DNA from: Pseudomonas sp. 6D_7.1_Bac1
GTDB taxonomy: Bacteria > Pseudomonadota > Gammaproteobacteria > Pseudomonadales > Pseudomonadaceae
Length of the DNA: 64,000 nucleotides
Reading direction: 5' to 3'
Assembly: GCF_025465945.1 (NCBI RefSeq)
Contig: NZ_JANLNW010000035.1
Location: forward strand, 62,001-126,000
Under the pieces are notes generated by a model, which saw only the letters and a list, made by a program, of their open reading frames with translations, had not been told where the DNA came from and did not search any database. How positions within the stretch are numbered: the first letter of the stretch is position 1; each line of letters opens with the position of its first letter. Made by a program: the position numbers and the translations under genes. Shown here piece after piece: positions 18,265-28,077 of the stretch.

Positions 18265-18873
18265 ATGATGCTGCGCAAATTGTTATTGGGTCTGGCTGTC
18301 TTGCCTGCACTGGTGATTTCAACGCAAACACTGGCAAATCAGAGTGACAAGGCGGCCCAGGGTCTGCGAAATGTCACAGTACTGATCGTCCGGCACGCGG
18401 AAAAGCCCGATCAGGGCACCGGGCTAAGCCCTCGTGGCGAGCAGCGCGCCGAGGCTTATGCGCACTATTTCGACCCGCTGCAGCTGGGCGGCAAAAACCT
18501 GGTACCGCAACGACTGATCGCCACCAGCGACAGCAAGTCCAGCGCACGACCACGGCTGACCCTGACACCGCTGTCCCAGCGTCTGCACATTCCGATCGAA
18601 CAACCCTATGCCGATGAAGAATTCGACAAACTGGTCAAATCGCTGAGCAAGAAGAACAAGGCCCCGGTCGTATTGATAGCCTGGCATCACGGGCATATCG
18701 ACAAACTGATCGAAGCCTTCGGCGGCGACGGCCAAGCACTGACCGGACAGAAATCCTGGCCAGAGGACGTCTATGACTGGCTGATCGTGTTGCGCTTCGA
18801 TGACCAGGGGCAAGTGGTCGAATCCCACAGCCAGAAGATCCAGGAACACCTGTTGCCCGGAGATGGCAGCTGA
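18265..18873 (+). CDS. Periplasmic histidine phosphatase family protein
   Basis: This roughly 202-residue protein has a signal peptide (MMLRKLLLGLAVLPALVIST) and a phosphoglycerate-mutase-like core. The catalytic RHxEK motif appears in VLIVRHAEKPDQG, with LSPRGEQRAEAYA following it and a second catalytic His in IAWHHGHIDKLIEAFG. ATG codons at 18259, 18265 and 18268 compete. GGAGG touches the first and stands six bases from the second, so 18265 is preferred. Substrate unknown. Confidence 0.86.
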   Translation: MMLRKLLLGLAVLPALVISTQTLANQSDKAAQGLRNVTVLIVRHAEKPDQGTGLSPRGEQRAEAYAHYFDPLQLGGKNLVPQRLIATSDSKSSARPRLTLTPLSQRLHIPIEQPYADEEFDKLVKSLSKKNKAPVVLIAWHHGHIDKLIEAFGGDGQALTGQKSWPEDVYDWLIVLRFDDQGQVVESHSQKIQEHLLPGDGS

Positions 18874-18969
18874 TTATCGAGATCGCCCCTTCTCTGCGCC
18901 AGATCCATCCCGATCTGGTGCACAAAACGCCCCATGCTCCGCCCCCTCTCTTCTCTTCCACCTGAGCGA

Positions 18970-18989
18970 CATGTTCATAAAAGAACATG
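18970..18989 (+). promoter_or_regulatory. Candidate GlpR operator 1 upstream of glpT
   Basis: Perfect inverted repeat CATGTTC-ATAAAA-GAACATG, close to the GlpR consensus (ATGTTCG-NNNN-CGAACAT). It lies 110 bases upstream of glpT. Inferred from pattern. Confidence 0.6.
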
Positions 18990-19036
18990 CGTTCTCGTTC
19001 ACTTCTCTCGATTTCCTGAACGACAAGCGGTGCTTT

Positions 19037-19050
19037 TTTCGGTAACGAAA
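19037..19050 (+). promoter_or_regulatory. Candidate GlpR operator 2 upstream of glpT
   Basis: TTTCGGTAACGAAA is a perfect five-base inverted repeat around GTAA and carries the TTCG/CGAA core of GlpR sites. It is centred about 55 bases upstream of the glpT start. Confidence 0.55.
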
Positions 19051-19098
19051 CTGTAACATTCGCATCCGCAGTCAAAACAAGAAATTTGGAGCTCTTGA

Positions 19099-20448
19099 AT
19101 GTTTGCTTTCTTTCGTCCTGCCGCACATCAGGCTCCATTGCCTGAAGAACACGTAGACAGCACTTACCGGCGCTTGCGCTGGCAAATTTTCGCCGGGATT
19201 TTCTTTGGCTACGCGGGTTATTACCTGCTGCGCAAAAACTTCTCCCTGGCCATGCCGTACCTGATCGACGAAGGCTACACCCGTGGCCAACTGGGCCTGG
19301 CGATGTCGGCGATTGCGATCGCCTATGGTTTGTCGAAGTTTTTGATGGGCCTGGTGTCCGACCGCTCCAACCCACGTTACTTCCTGCCCTTCGGTTTGCT
19401 GGTCTCGGCCGGGGTCATGTTCATTTTCGGTTTCGCACCCTGGGCAACGTCCAGCGTGACCATGATGTTCATCCTGCTGTTCATCAACGGCTGGGCTCAG
19501 GGCATGGGTTGGCCGCCAAGTGGCCGGACCATGGTGCACTGGTGGTCGCAGAAAGAACGCGGTGGCGTGGTTTCGGTGTGGAACGTCGCGCATAACGTCG
19601 GCGGCGGTCTGATCGGCCCTTTGTTCCTGCTCGGCATGGGCCTGTTCAACGACTGGCACGCGGCGTTCTACGTCCCGGCAGCCGTGGCCTTGCTGGTGGC
19701 GGTATTCGCGTTCATGGTGATGCGCGACACTCCGCAATCGGTGGGCCTGCCGCCTATCGAGAAGTACAAGAACGATTACCCGGAAGGCTACGATGCTAGC
19801 CACGAAGACGAATTCAGCGCCAAGGAAATCTTCGTCAAATACGTGCTGCGCAACAAAATGCTCTGGTACATCGCCATGGCCAACGTCTTCGTCTACCTGC
19901 TGCGCTACGGCGTACTGGACTGGGCGCCGACCTACCTGAAGGAAGCCAAGCACTTTGACGTGGATAAAACCTCGTGGGCGTATTTCTTCTACGAGTGGGC
20001 CGGTATCCCGGGTACGCTGCTGTGCGGCTGGATGTCGGACAAGATCTTCCGTGGCAACCGTGGCCTGACCGGCATGGTATTCATGGCGCTGGTGACCGTG
20101 GCGACCCTGGTTTATTGGCTAAACCCGGCCGGCAACCCGACCATCGACATGATTGCGCTGTTTTCCATCGGCTTCCTGATCTATGGCCCTGTCATGCTGA
20201 TCGGTCTGCAAGCGCTGGAACTGGCGCCGAAGAAAGCCGCCGGTACGGCTGCGGGCTTCACCGGTCTGTTCGGTTATCTGGGCGGTTCGGTCGCGGCCAG
20301 TGCAGCGATGGGCTACACCGTGGACCACTTCGGCTGGGATGGCGGTTTCGTATTGCTGGTCGGTGCCTGCCTGCTGGCGATGGCCTGCCTGGCACCAACC
20401 TTGTGGCACAAGCAAGTCGCCAGTCAGGGTCGTGAAGCACTCGCTTAA
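19099..20448 (+). CDS. glpT: sn-Glycerol-3-phosphate transporter
   Basis: The 449-residue major-facilitator antiporter of the organophosphate:phosphate family imports glycerol-3-phosphate in exchange for phosphate. About twelve membrane segments are seen. Family motifs include [20 protein letters not shown] with the substrate-binding Arg region, [15 protein letters not shown] and [19 protein letters not shown]. Its length matches E. coli GlpT (452). GGAG stands before the ATG. Two GlpR-like operators upstream suggest induction by glycerol-3-phosphate. Its stop overlaps that of the convergent ChaC-type gene. Confidence 0.96.
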   Translation: MFAFFRPAAHQAPLPEEHVDSTYRRLRWQIFAGIFFGYAGYYLLRKNFSLAMPYLIDEGYTRGQLGLAMSAIAIAYGLSKFLMGLVSDRSNPRYFLPFGLLVSAGVMFIFGFAPWATSSVTMMFILLFINGWAQGMGWPPSGRTMVHWWSQKERGGVVSVWNVAHNVGGGLIGPLFLLGMGLFNDWHAAFYVPAAVALLVAVFAFMVMRDTPQSVGLPPIEKYKNDYPEGYDASHEDEFSAKEIFVKYVLRNKMLWYIAMANVFVYLLRYGVLDWAPTYLKEAKHFDVDKTSWAYFFYEWAGIPGTLLCGWMSDKIFRGNRGLTGMVFMALVTVATLVYWLNPAGNPTIDMIALFSIGFLIYGPVMLIGLQALELAPKKAAGTAAGFTGLFGYLGGSVAASAAMGYTVDHFGWDGGFVLLVGACLLAMACLAPTLWHKQVASQGREALA

Positions 20449-21083
20449 GCCTTACAGCGTTTGAGCCGCGCCTCCAGATTCCGGTCTGGCATGGCGTGGC
20501 TACGCAGGGCGTGTACGGTCTGCTCGACATAATCGCGAGTGGTGCCATAACGTCCGCAAGCGCTTTCGAACACCTGGCTCAGCACATGGTCCGGCAAGTT
20601 GCCGGCATAGCTGGGCAGGTGCCGCTCCAAAACAAACCCCAATGCCTGAACCTTGCTTCCGTCTTCCAGTCGGCAATTGAGCCAGTGTGGACGATAAGAC
20701 GGCACCGGCATTTCGCGCTGCCAAAGAGCGTACAGCGATGCTTCCAATTGCTCCTCGGGTAACCGGTAGGCAAAGCCGCTGCACGAACCGCCCCGATCCA
20801 GGCCAAACACCAGTCCCGGCATTTCCGGCGTACCCCGGTGTTCGTGGGACCACAGGTACAAACCGCGATGGTAACCATGCACGCGTCCGCGCACCCGCTC
20901 GACCGCCGTACATTCCGGGCGCCAGATCAATGAACCGTAAGCGAATAACCAGACGGGCCCACCCTTGTGCCGGGCCATGGTGGCCTGCATCGAGCTGAGC
21001 AATTGTTCGTGAGTCAGCTGCGCGCCCAGATCGAGCCGCGGAGGGTAAGCCAGATTCAAACAAGCAGATTCAATGGCGGTCAT
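20445..21083 (-). CDS. Gamma-glutamylcyclotransferase, ChaC type
   Basis: The 212-residue protein cleaves gamma-glutamyl peptides such as glutathione to 5-oxoproline. The substrate motif [14 protein letters not shown] near residue 44 is the ChaC form of YGSL, and the catalytic acidic residue should lie in the [16 protein letters not shown] helix region. The C-terminal [15 protein letters not shown] element is typical of bacterial ChaC. The first ATG lacks a good ribosome-binding site, so the N-terminus is uncertain. Convergent with and overlapping the glpT stop. Confidence 0.9.
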   Translation of the reverse strand: MTAIESACLNLAYPPRLDLGAQLTHEQLLSSMQATMARHKGGPVWLFAYGSLIWRPECTAVERVRGRVHGYHRGLYLWSHEHRGTPEMPGLVFGLDRGGSCSGFAYRLPEEQLEASLYALWQREMPVPSYRPHWLNCRLEDGSKVQALGFVLERHLPSYAGNLPDHVLSQVFESACGRYGTTRDYVEQTVHALRSHAMPDRNLEARLKRCKA

Positions 21084-21425
21084 GGCGAATGATGTTAGGC
21101 CTTACAAGTATTACAAGATGTAAGCAGGATTAACGTAATAGAACATATCGCAGTAAACGTAAAACGAAAAGTGCTAAAGGACGTATGACCCTTCTATATC
21201 AAGGGCTACACCCATGAAAGAGCCTGGTATATAGCTTAATGCACTTTTGGAAATACCCTAAATACCCGAATGAAATATGCATAAGCCTTACTTCCGTTCA
21301 GGGCCAACGGTCGCAAAGGAGATATTTCTGACGTATTCGTCTGATACCCTGCCGCCCCTTATTTGAATGCAGGCGTATAGCAGCCTCCACAGGCGCAAGC
21401 CGAATTGCCCAATAGAGGTCGCAAG
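21084..21425. other. AT-rich intergenic region, 342 bases
   Basis: No gene is supported. The stretch is clearly more AT-rich than its surroundings. It holds separated inverted hexamers CTATAT (21194) and ATATAG (21229) flanking a GC-containing loop, and an AAAGGAGATATTTCTG stretch near 21317 that looks like a ribosome-binding site without a convincing ORF. It probably carries the promoter of the PagP-like gene and perhaps a small RNA. Confidence 0.4.
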
Positions 21426-21905
21426 ATGAAAAACCTACGGATGTACGGTCTGCTGTTACTGGCGCTGGCCACCCCGGTGCTGGCAGTCGATAACTCGACT
21501 CAAAAAGACCAAGGTTCCTGGTACCTGCAAACCAGTCTCTACACCAAGCACTATTCGCCAGACCCCGACCACAACAACAATCAGGACCTGATTGGCCTTG
21601 AGCGCGATGAAGCGTCCGGCTGGTTGTTTGGTGCAGCGACTTTTCGTAACTCGTTCAGTCAACGTTCGTACTACGCCTACGCTGGCAAGCGCTACGAAAG
21701 TGCCAACTATCCGGTGTATATAAAGCTGACCGGTGGATTACTCCAGGGTTACAGCGGCGAGTACAAGGACAAGATTCCACTCAACCACTTCGGCGTAGCG
21801 CCCGTGATCATTCCATCACTGGGCGCTCATTACGGTCCGGTGGCCGCCGAGCTGGTTCTGCTCGGTTTCAACGCCGCGATGATCACCACCGGCGTGCGTT
21901 TCTAG
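21426..21905 (+). CDS. PagP-like outer-membrane beta-barrel protein (candidate lipid A palmitoyltransferase)
   Basis: The 159-residue protein has a signal peptide (MKNLRMYGLLLLALATPVLA) and ends in TTGVRF, a C-terminal Phe typical of outer-membrane barrels. The pattern resembles PagP. A His in SLYTKHYSPD lies early in the mature protein, as does the catalytic His of PagP. GWLFGAATFRNSFSQRSYY aligns with the PagP strand carrying FKDSW, so the Ser is kept but the Asp is Asn. VIIPSLGAHYGPVAAEL resembles the PagP segment LLPLASVGYGPV. Pseudomonas PagP proteins are known to be highly divergent. Such ORFs may be mislabelled as glycerol-3-phosphate transporters because of nearby glpT. Confidence 0.62.
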   Translation: MKNLRMYGLLLLALATPVLAVDNSTQKDQGSWYLQTSLYTKHYSPDPDHNNNQDLIGLERDEASGWLFGAATFRNSFSQRSYYAYAGKRYESANYPVYIKLTGGLLQGYSGEYKDKIPLNHFGVAPVIIPSLGAHYGPVAAELVLLGFNAAMITTGVRF

Positions 21906-22879
21906 CTTGCTTGCGGCCGGGGCGCGTAGGCGAAGACGTCCGCGCGCATCTGGTGTGCGTCCATCCCGGCGTTGACCAAGGCATCCAGGGTGCCGTAAAC
22001 CATCGCCGGCGAACCGCTCGCATACACATGCAAGGATTTCAGATCGGGGAAATCCTCGCAAACCGCTTCGTGCAACATGCCGCAGCGCCCTTCCCAACCG
22101 CACAGATCGCTGACGACCTTGTGCAGGAACAGGTTGGGCAGCTTCAGCCATTCATCCCAATGCTCGATCTGATAGAAATCTTCCGGTCGCCGCACACCCC
22201 AGTACAAATGCACCGGATATTTGAATCCCTTGGACCGGCAATGCTCGATCAGACTGTGGATCTGCCCCATGCCGGTACCCGCGGCCATCAACACCAGCGG
22301 ACAGTCAGGCAACTCGGCCAAATGCGTATCGCCGAATGGCATTTCGATGCGCACCATACGATTGCGCTGCAACTGCTCGATCAGGCTGAGCGCACTGGCT
22401 TCGCGCGCCAGCACATGCAATTCCAGGTCTCGCCCTGAATGCGGTGCCGAGGCCAGTGAGAAGGCGGATTTTTCACCATTCTCGCGCTCGATCAGCAGGT
22501 ACTGTCCAGCGTGATAGCGCGGCGGCTTGCCAGCCGGTGCCCGCAGTCGAACCCGCCAGGTATCCCCGCCAACGTCTACGCATTCAGTGACCTGACACGA
22601 CACACTGCGCACCGGCAATTCTCCCAGCGCAAGGACGCCATCCCACAATACGATGCAGTCTTCCAGCGGCTCTGCTATGCAAGTGTAGAACTCGCCGTGG
22701 TCGCGCACATCGCCTGACTGCTCGACCCGACCTTCGACCAGCAACGCACCACAGACGTGGCAGTTGCCATTACGGCAGCTTTGCGGGCACTCATAGCCCA
22801 GGCGCCGTGCCCCATCGAGAATCCGCTCGCCGGGCAGTATCTCAAGCACTGCTCCGGACGGCTGCAAAGTTACACGCAT
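21902..22879 (-). CDS. Ferredoxin-type NAD(P)H:flavin/iron-sulfur reductase (AscD-like)
   Basis: The 325-residue protein fuses an N-terminal plant-type [2Fe-2S] domain to a ferredoxin-reductase FAD/NAD module. Cluster cysteines appear as CRNGNCHVC (CX4CX2C) with a fourth in FYTCIAEP. The FAD motif is GQYLLIERENGEKSAFSLAS and the NAD motif is VLMAAGTGMGQIHSLIEH. Related proteins are called CDP-6-deoxy-glucoseen reductase, but no deoxysugar genes are near. Its ATG overlaps the ubiD stop by one base. In E. coli, ubiD is likewise followed by a flavin reductase gene (fre), so a link to flavin supply is plausible. Confidence 0.85.
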   Translation of the reverse strand: MRVTLQPSGAVLEILPGERILDGARRLGYECPQSCRNGNCHVCGALLVEGRVEQSGDVRDHGEFYTCIAEPLEDCIVLWDGVLALGELPVRSVSCQVTECVDVGGDTWRVRLRAPAGKPPRYHAGQYLLIERENGEKSAFSLASAPHSGRDLELHVLAREASALSLIEQLQRNRMVRIEMPFGDTHLAELPDCPLVLMAAGTGMGQIHSLIEHCRSKGFKYPVHLYWGVRRPEDFYQIEHWDEWLKLPNLFLHKVVSDLCGWEGRCGMLHEAVCEDFPDLKSLHVYASGSPAMVYGTLDALVNAGMDAHQMRADVFAYAPRPQAS

Positions 22880-24345
22880 CAATCTATTCCTAACTGATTC
22901 CAGATGGCATCGATCCGGCGTGTCACCGCCTCATCCTTGACGATCACCCGGCCCCATTCACGGGTGGTTTCACCGGGCCATTTATGCGTGGCATCGAGCC
23001 CCATCTTCGACCCCAGGCCGGATATCGGCGAGGCGAAGTCGAGGTAGTCGATCGGCGTGTTATCGATCATCACCGTATCGCGCTTGGGGTCCATGCGCGT
23101 GGTGATGGCCCAGATCACGTCATTCCAGTCGCGGGCGTTGATATCGTCGTCAGTGACGATAACGAACTTGGTGTACATGAACTGTCGCAAAAACGACCAG
23201 ACACCCAGCATTACCCGCTTGGCGTGGCCGGGATACTGCTTCTTCATGGTCACAATGGCCATGCGGTACGAACAGCCTTCAGGCGGCAGGTAGAAGTCGG
23301 TGATCTCCGGGAACTGCTTTTGCAGGATCGGTACGAACACTTCGTTCAGCGCCACGCCGAGAATCGCCGGCTCATCCGGCGGACGGCCGGTGTAGGTGCT
23401 GTGATAGATCGGCTTGATGCGATGGGTGATGCGCTCGACGGTGAACACCGGGAAGCTGTCGACTTCGTTGTAATAGCCGGTGTGGTCGCCGTAAGGACCT
23501 TCATCAGCCATTTCGCCCGGATGAATCACACCTTCAAGGATGATCTCGGCGGTGGCCGGCACTTGCAGGTCATTGCCACGGCACTTCACCAGTTCGGTGC
23601 GGTTACCGCGCAACAGGCCGGCAAAGGCGTACTCGGACAAGCTGTCCGGCACTGGCGTCACCGCGCCAAGAATAGTTGCAGGGTCGGCCCCCAGCGCCAC
23701 GGACACCGGGAACGGCTGGCCCGGATGCTTCTCGCACCACTCGCGGTAGTCCAGCGCGCCGCCACGGTGGCTCAACCAGCGCATGATGACTTTGTTGCGG
23801 CCAATCACCTGCTGGCGATAGATGCCGAGGTTCTGGCGATCCTTGTTCGGGCCCTTGGTGACCGTCAGGCCCCAGGTAATCAGCGGGCCGACGTCACCAG
23901 GCCAGCAGGTTTGCACCGGCAGCATCGCCAGGTCGACGTCATCACCTTCGATGACCACTTCCTGGCAGATCGCATCTTTGACGACTTTCGGTGCCATGGC
24001 GATGATCTTGCGAAAGATCGGCAGCTTGGACCAGGCGTCTTTCAGCCCCTTTGGTGGCTCAGGCTCTTTGAGGAAGGCCAGCAGCTTGCCGATCTCGCGC
24101 AGCTCGCTGACGGCTTCGGCGCCCATGCCCAGGGCCACGCGCTCAGGCGTACCGAACAGGTTGCCGAGCACTGGAATGTCATAACCGGTCGGGTTTTCGA
24201 ACAGCAGTGCAGGGCCCTTGGCCCGCAAGGTGCGATCGCAGACCTCGGTCATTTCCAGCACTGGGGACACCGGAACCTGGATGCGCTTGAGTTCGCCGCG
24301 CTGTTCCAGGCCACTGATAAAGTCGCGCAAGTCGCGATACTGCAT
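22879..24345 (-). CDS. ubiD: 4-hydroxy-3-polyprenylbenzoate decarboxylase
   Basis: The 488-residue prenylated-FMN-dependent decarboxylase acts in ubiquinone synthesis. It starts [20 protein letters not shown] and includes [20 protein letters not shown], the cofactor-contacting region, [15 protein letters not shown] with acidic active-site residues, and [20 protein letters not shown]. The length equals typical UbiD (about 490). It is translationally coupled to the downstream reductase, and rho with its terminator lies upstream on the same strand. The UbiX partner that makes prenyl-FMN is not in the window. Confidence 0.97.
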   Translation of the reverse strand: MQYRDLRDFISGLEQRGELKRIQVPVSPVLEMTEVCDRTLRAKGPALLFENPTGYDIPVLGNLFGTPERVALGMGAEAVSELREIGKLLAFLKEPEPPKGLKDAWSKLPIFRKIIAMAPKVVKDAICQEVVIEGDDVDLAMLPVQTCWPGDVGPLITWGLTVTKGPNKDRQNLGIYRQQVIGRNKVIMRWLSHRGGALDYREWCEKHPGQPFPVSVALGADPATILGAVTPVPDSLSEYAFAGLLRGNRTELVKCRGNDLQVPATAEIILEGVIHPGEMADEGPYGDHTGYYNEVDSFPVFTVERITHRIKPIYHSTYTGRPPDEPAILGVALNEVFVPILQKQFPEITDFYLPPEGCSYRMAIVTMKKQYPGHAKRVMLGVWSFLRQFMYTKFVIVTDDDINARDWNDVIWAITTRMDPKRDTVMIDNTPIDYLDFASPISGLGSKMGLDATHKWPGETTREWGRVIVKDEAVTRRIDAIWNQLGID

Positions 24346-24446
24346 GCATTAGCCTCGTTTTGGCCATGGCGTTCGGGGGCATGAGTTTAGCCCCGAACCC
24401 ACCTGTTCAGAAGAGTGACCTGGCAAATCATCAAAGGTCAGATAGC

Positions 24447-24471
24447 AAAAAGCCGGGTTTCCCCGGCTTTT
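24447..24471 (-). terminator. Rho gene intrinsic terminator
   Basis: On the minus strand AGCCGGG-GAAA-CCCGGCT is followed by TTTTTG, 16 bases beyond the rho stop. The plus-strand side also has a short T-run. Confidence 0.9.
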
Positions 24472-24486
24472 GCGGTCCTGCTCGAC

Positions 24487-25746
<1,260 letters not shown>

Positions 25747-25945
25747 ATAGGAATGACGTAATCATTTATGGAGGGGGGGGAAATTAAGCTTTTGGCTTAA
25801 TGAGGCCGCGCCGCAGAGAAGGCGACAGGATCGCGTACTTATTCGAAAAGGAGAGCGTCGGCGACGGCTTGCAGGGGGCGCTGGAGAAACCAGTGCGGGG
25901 CCGAATGTAACACCTGAGTTTCGGAGCGTCTAGCCCTGAATAACG
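25747..25945 (-). promoter_or_regulatory. Rho leader region with C-tract
   Basis: About 200 bases between the trxA terminator and rho. On the minus strand it is pyrimidine-rich. It contains a run of eight C at 25773-25780 just before the start, and an inverted repeat TTAAGCC-AAAA-GCTTAA next to it. E. coli rho is autoregulated by Rho action in its leader; a similar role here is inference. No clear promoter hexamers were fixed. Confidence 0.4.
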
Positions 25946-25974
25946 AAAAGGCCCCGCTATTTGCGGGGCCTTTT
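25946..25974 (-). terminator. trxA intrinsic terminator
   Basis: Perfect stem AAAAGGCCCCGC / GCGGGGCCTTTT with a five-base loop, 22 bases past the trxA stop. T-runs on both strands. Confidence 0.94.
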
Positions 25975-25995
25975 GGGTGACACTTGCAACGACGC

Positions 25996-26325
25996 TTAGA
26001 TGTTGGCGTCGAGGAAGGCAGCCAGTTGCGACTTCGACAGCGCGCCAACCTTGGTGGCTTCGACGTTGCCATTTTTGAACAACATCAGGGTCGGGATACC
26101 ACGCACGCCGTGCTTGGCCGGGGTTTCCTGGTTTTCGTCGATGTTCAGCTTGGCAACGGTCAGCTTGCCTTTGTAGGTTTCAGCGATTTCGTCCAGAACC
26201 GGGGCGATCATTTTGCAAGGACCGCACCATTCAGCCCAGTAATCGACCAGCACAGGGCCGTCGGCTTTCAGTACTTCCTGCTCGAAGCTAGCGTCGGTGA
26301 CGTGCTTGATAAGATCGCTGCTCAT
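25996..26325 (-). CDS. trxA: Thioredoxin 1
   Basis: The 109-residue cytoplasmic disulfide reductase is reduced by thioredoxin reductase and supplies electrons to ribonucleotide reductase, peroxidases and others. Active-site motif [13 protein letters not shown] and cis-proline motif [13 protein letters not shown] are intact. It lies directly upstream of rho, a conserved order, with a terminator between. It is divergent from ppx. Confidence 0.97.
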   Translation of the reverse strand: MSSDLIKHVTDASFEQEVLKADGPVLVDYWAEWCGPCKMIAPVLDEIAETYKGKLTVAKLNIDENQETPAKHGVRGIPTLMLFKNGNVEATKVGALSKSQLAAFLDANI

Positions 26326-26363
26326 GGATGTCTCCGGGTTGTAAGCGAAAAAAAACGTTGCCC

Positions 26364-26392
26364 ATCATAGCCGCCCTTCCCTCGTTCAGGAA
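26364..26392 (-). promoter_or_regulatory. Candidate trxA promoter
   Basis: On the minus strand TTCCTG and TATGAT are separated by 17 bases, about 40 bases upstream of the trxA start codon. Assigned by eye. Confidence 0.5.
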
Positions 26393-26513
26393 GCCGCAGA
26401 TGATTGAGTCTCGCTATGGCGGCCCATGACTTTGGGTATAGCTCAAGCTGCGCGTTGGCGTCAGCGGTTGATCGTGGCACGATGGTCGGGTTATCGACCG
26501 AGACCTCTAAACC

Positions 26514-28016
26514 ATGCCTCAATCCCAAGCCAAGAATCTGTCCCTGATCGCCGCCATCGACCTGGGCTCGAACAGCTTTCATATGGTCGTGGCCAAGGCC
26601 TACCATAATGAAATCCGTATTCTCGAGCGGCTCGGCGAGAAGGTTCAGCTGGCGGCCGGGATCGACGAAGAGCGCCAACTCAGCGAAGAATCCATGCAGC
26701 GCGGGCTCGATTGCCTGAAGCGCTTTGCCCAACTGATCAACGGTATGCCCCCGGGCGCCGTGCGGATCGTGGGCACCAACGCCCTGCGCGAGGCACGCAA
26801 CCGCGGCGAATTCATCCGCCGCGCCGAAGAAATCCTCGGCCACCCGGTGGAAGTCATTTCCGGTCGTGAAGAAGCACGCTTGATCTACCTTGGCGTCTCC
26901 CACACCCTCGCCGACACCCCGGGCAAGCGCCTGGTAGCCGACATCGGCGGCGGCAGTACCGAATTCATCATCGGCCAGCACTTCGAGCCGCTGCTGCGCG
27001 AAAGCCTGCAAATGGGTTGCGTGAGCTATACCCAGCGCTATTTCCGCGACGGCAAGATCACCCCGGCCCGCTACGCCCAGGCGTACACCGCAGCGCGCCT
27101 GGAGATCATGAGCATTGAACACGCCCTGCACCGCCTGACCTGGGATGAAGCCATCGGCTCCTCGGGCACCATCCGTGCCATCGGCCTGGCGCTGAAGGCG
27201 GGCGGCCACGGGGCTGGCGAGGTCAACGCCGAAGGCCTGTCCTGGCTCAAGCGCAAGCTGATCAAACTCGGCGACGTCGAAAAAATCGATTTCGAAGGCA
27301 TCAAACCCGATCGCCGGGCGATTTTCCCGGCTGGCTTGGCGATTCTCGAAGCGATCTTCGACGCACTCGAATTGCAACGCATGGATCACTGTGAAGGCGC
27401 CCTGCGCGAAGGTGTGCTCTACGACCTGTTGGGCCGTCATCACCACGAAGACGTCCGCGAACGCACCCTCAGCTCGCTCATGGAGCGTTACCACGTCGAC
27501 GTGGGGCAGGCCGACCGCGTCGAACGCAAGGCACTCCATGCTTTCGACCAGGTCGCCGCGGATTGGGATCTGGATGACGGCGTCTGGCGCGAACTATTGG
27601 GCTGGGCAGCCAAGGTCCACGAAGTCGGGCTGGACATCGCCCACTATCAGTTCCACAAGCACGGCGCCTACCTGATCGAACACTCCGACCTGGCCGGCTT
27701 TTCCCGTGAAGACCAGCTGATGCTGGCGCTACTGGTACGCGGCCACCGCCGCAACATTCCCAAGGACAAGTTTGCCGAGTTCGGCGATGAAGGCATCAAG
27801 CTGATTCGCCTGTGCGTGTTGCTGCGCTTTGCGATTCTGTTCCATCACATCCGCGGCACCCAAAAGATGCCGCAGGTCACGTTGCAGGCCAACGGCGACA
27901 GCCTGGATGTGTTGTTCCCGGAGAACTGGCTGGACGAGAACCAGCTGACCCAGGCCGACTTTGCGCTGGAAGCGGAGTGGCTGACCCGCGTCAATTTCGT
28001 GCTTAACGTTCGCTGA
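26514..28016 (+). CDS. ppx: Exopolyphosphatase
   Basis: The 500-residue Ppx/GppA protein releases phosphate from polyphosphate chains. The actin-like N-terminal ATPase fold shows [40 protein letters not shown] and [18 protein letters not shown]-like C-terminal domain contains [20 protein letters not shown]. The length is close to E. coli Ppx (513). It is convergent with ppk1, so the opposing polyphosphate enzymes are neighbours but not in one operon. Confidence 0.96.
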   Translation: MPQSQAKNLSLIAAIDLGSNSFHMVVAKAYHNEIRILERLGEKVQLAAGIDEERQLSEESMQRGLDCLKRFAQLINGMPPGAVRIVGTNALREARNRGEFIRRAEEILGHPVEVISGREEARLIYLGVSHTLADTPGKRLVADIGGGSTEFIIGQHFEPLLRESLQMGCVSYTQRYFRDGKITPARYAQAYTAARLEIMSIEHALHRLTWDEAIGSSGTIRAIGLALKAGGHGAGEVNAEGLSWLKRKLIKLGDVEKIDFEGIKPDRRAIFPAGLAILEAIFDALELQRMDHCEGALREGVLYDLLGRHHHEDVRERTLSSLMERYHVDVGQADRVERKALHAFDQVAADWDLDDGVWRELLGWAAKVHEVGLDIAHYQFHKHGAYLIEHSDLAGFSREDQLMLALLVRGHRRNIPKDKFAEFGDEGIKLIRLCVLLRFAILFHHIRGTQKMPQVTLQANGDSLDVLFPENWLDENQLTQADFALEAEWLTRVNFVLNVR

Positions 28017-28019
28017 AAG

Positions 28020-28048
28020 CAAAAATGGCGATCCGCAAGGATCGCCAT
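28020..28048 (-). terminator. ppk intrinsic terminator
   Basis: Perfect ten-base stem ATGGCGATCC / GGATCGCCAT with a GCAA-type tetraloop. On the minus strand it is followed by TTTTTGC, so it serves ppk1; ppx on the other strand lacks a T-run. Confidence 0.85.
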
Positions 28049-28077
28049 CGGCTACTGTTCCAATTCCACCGTCTGCG

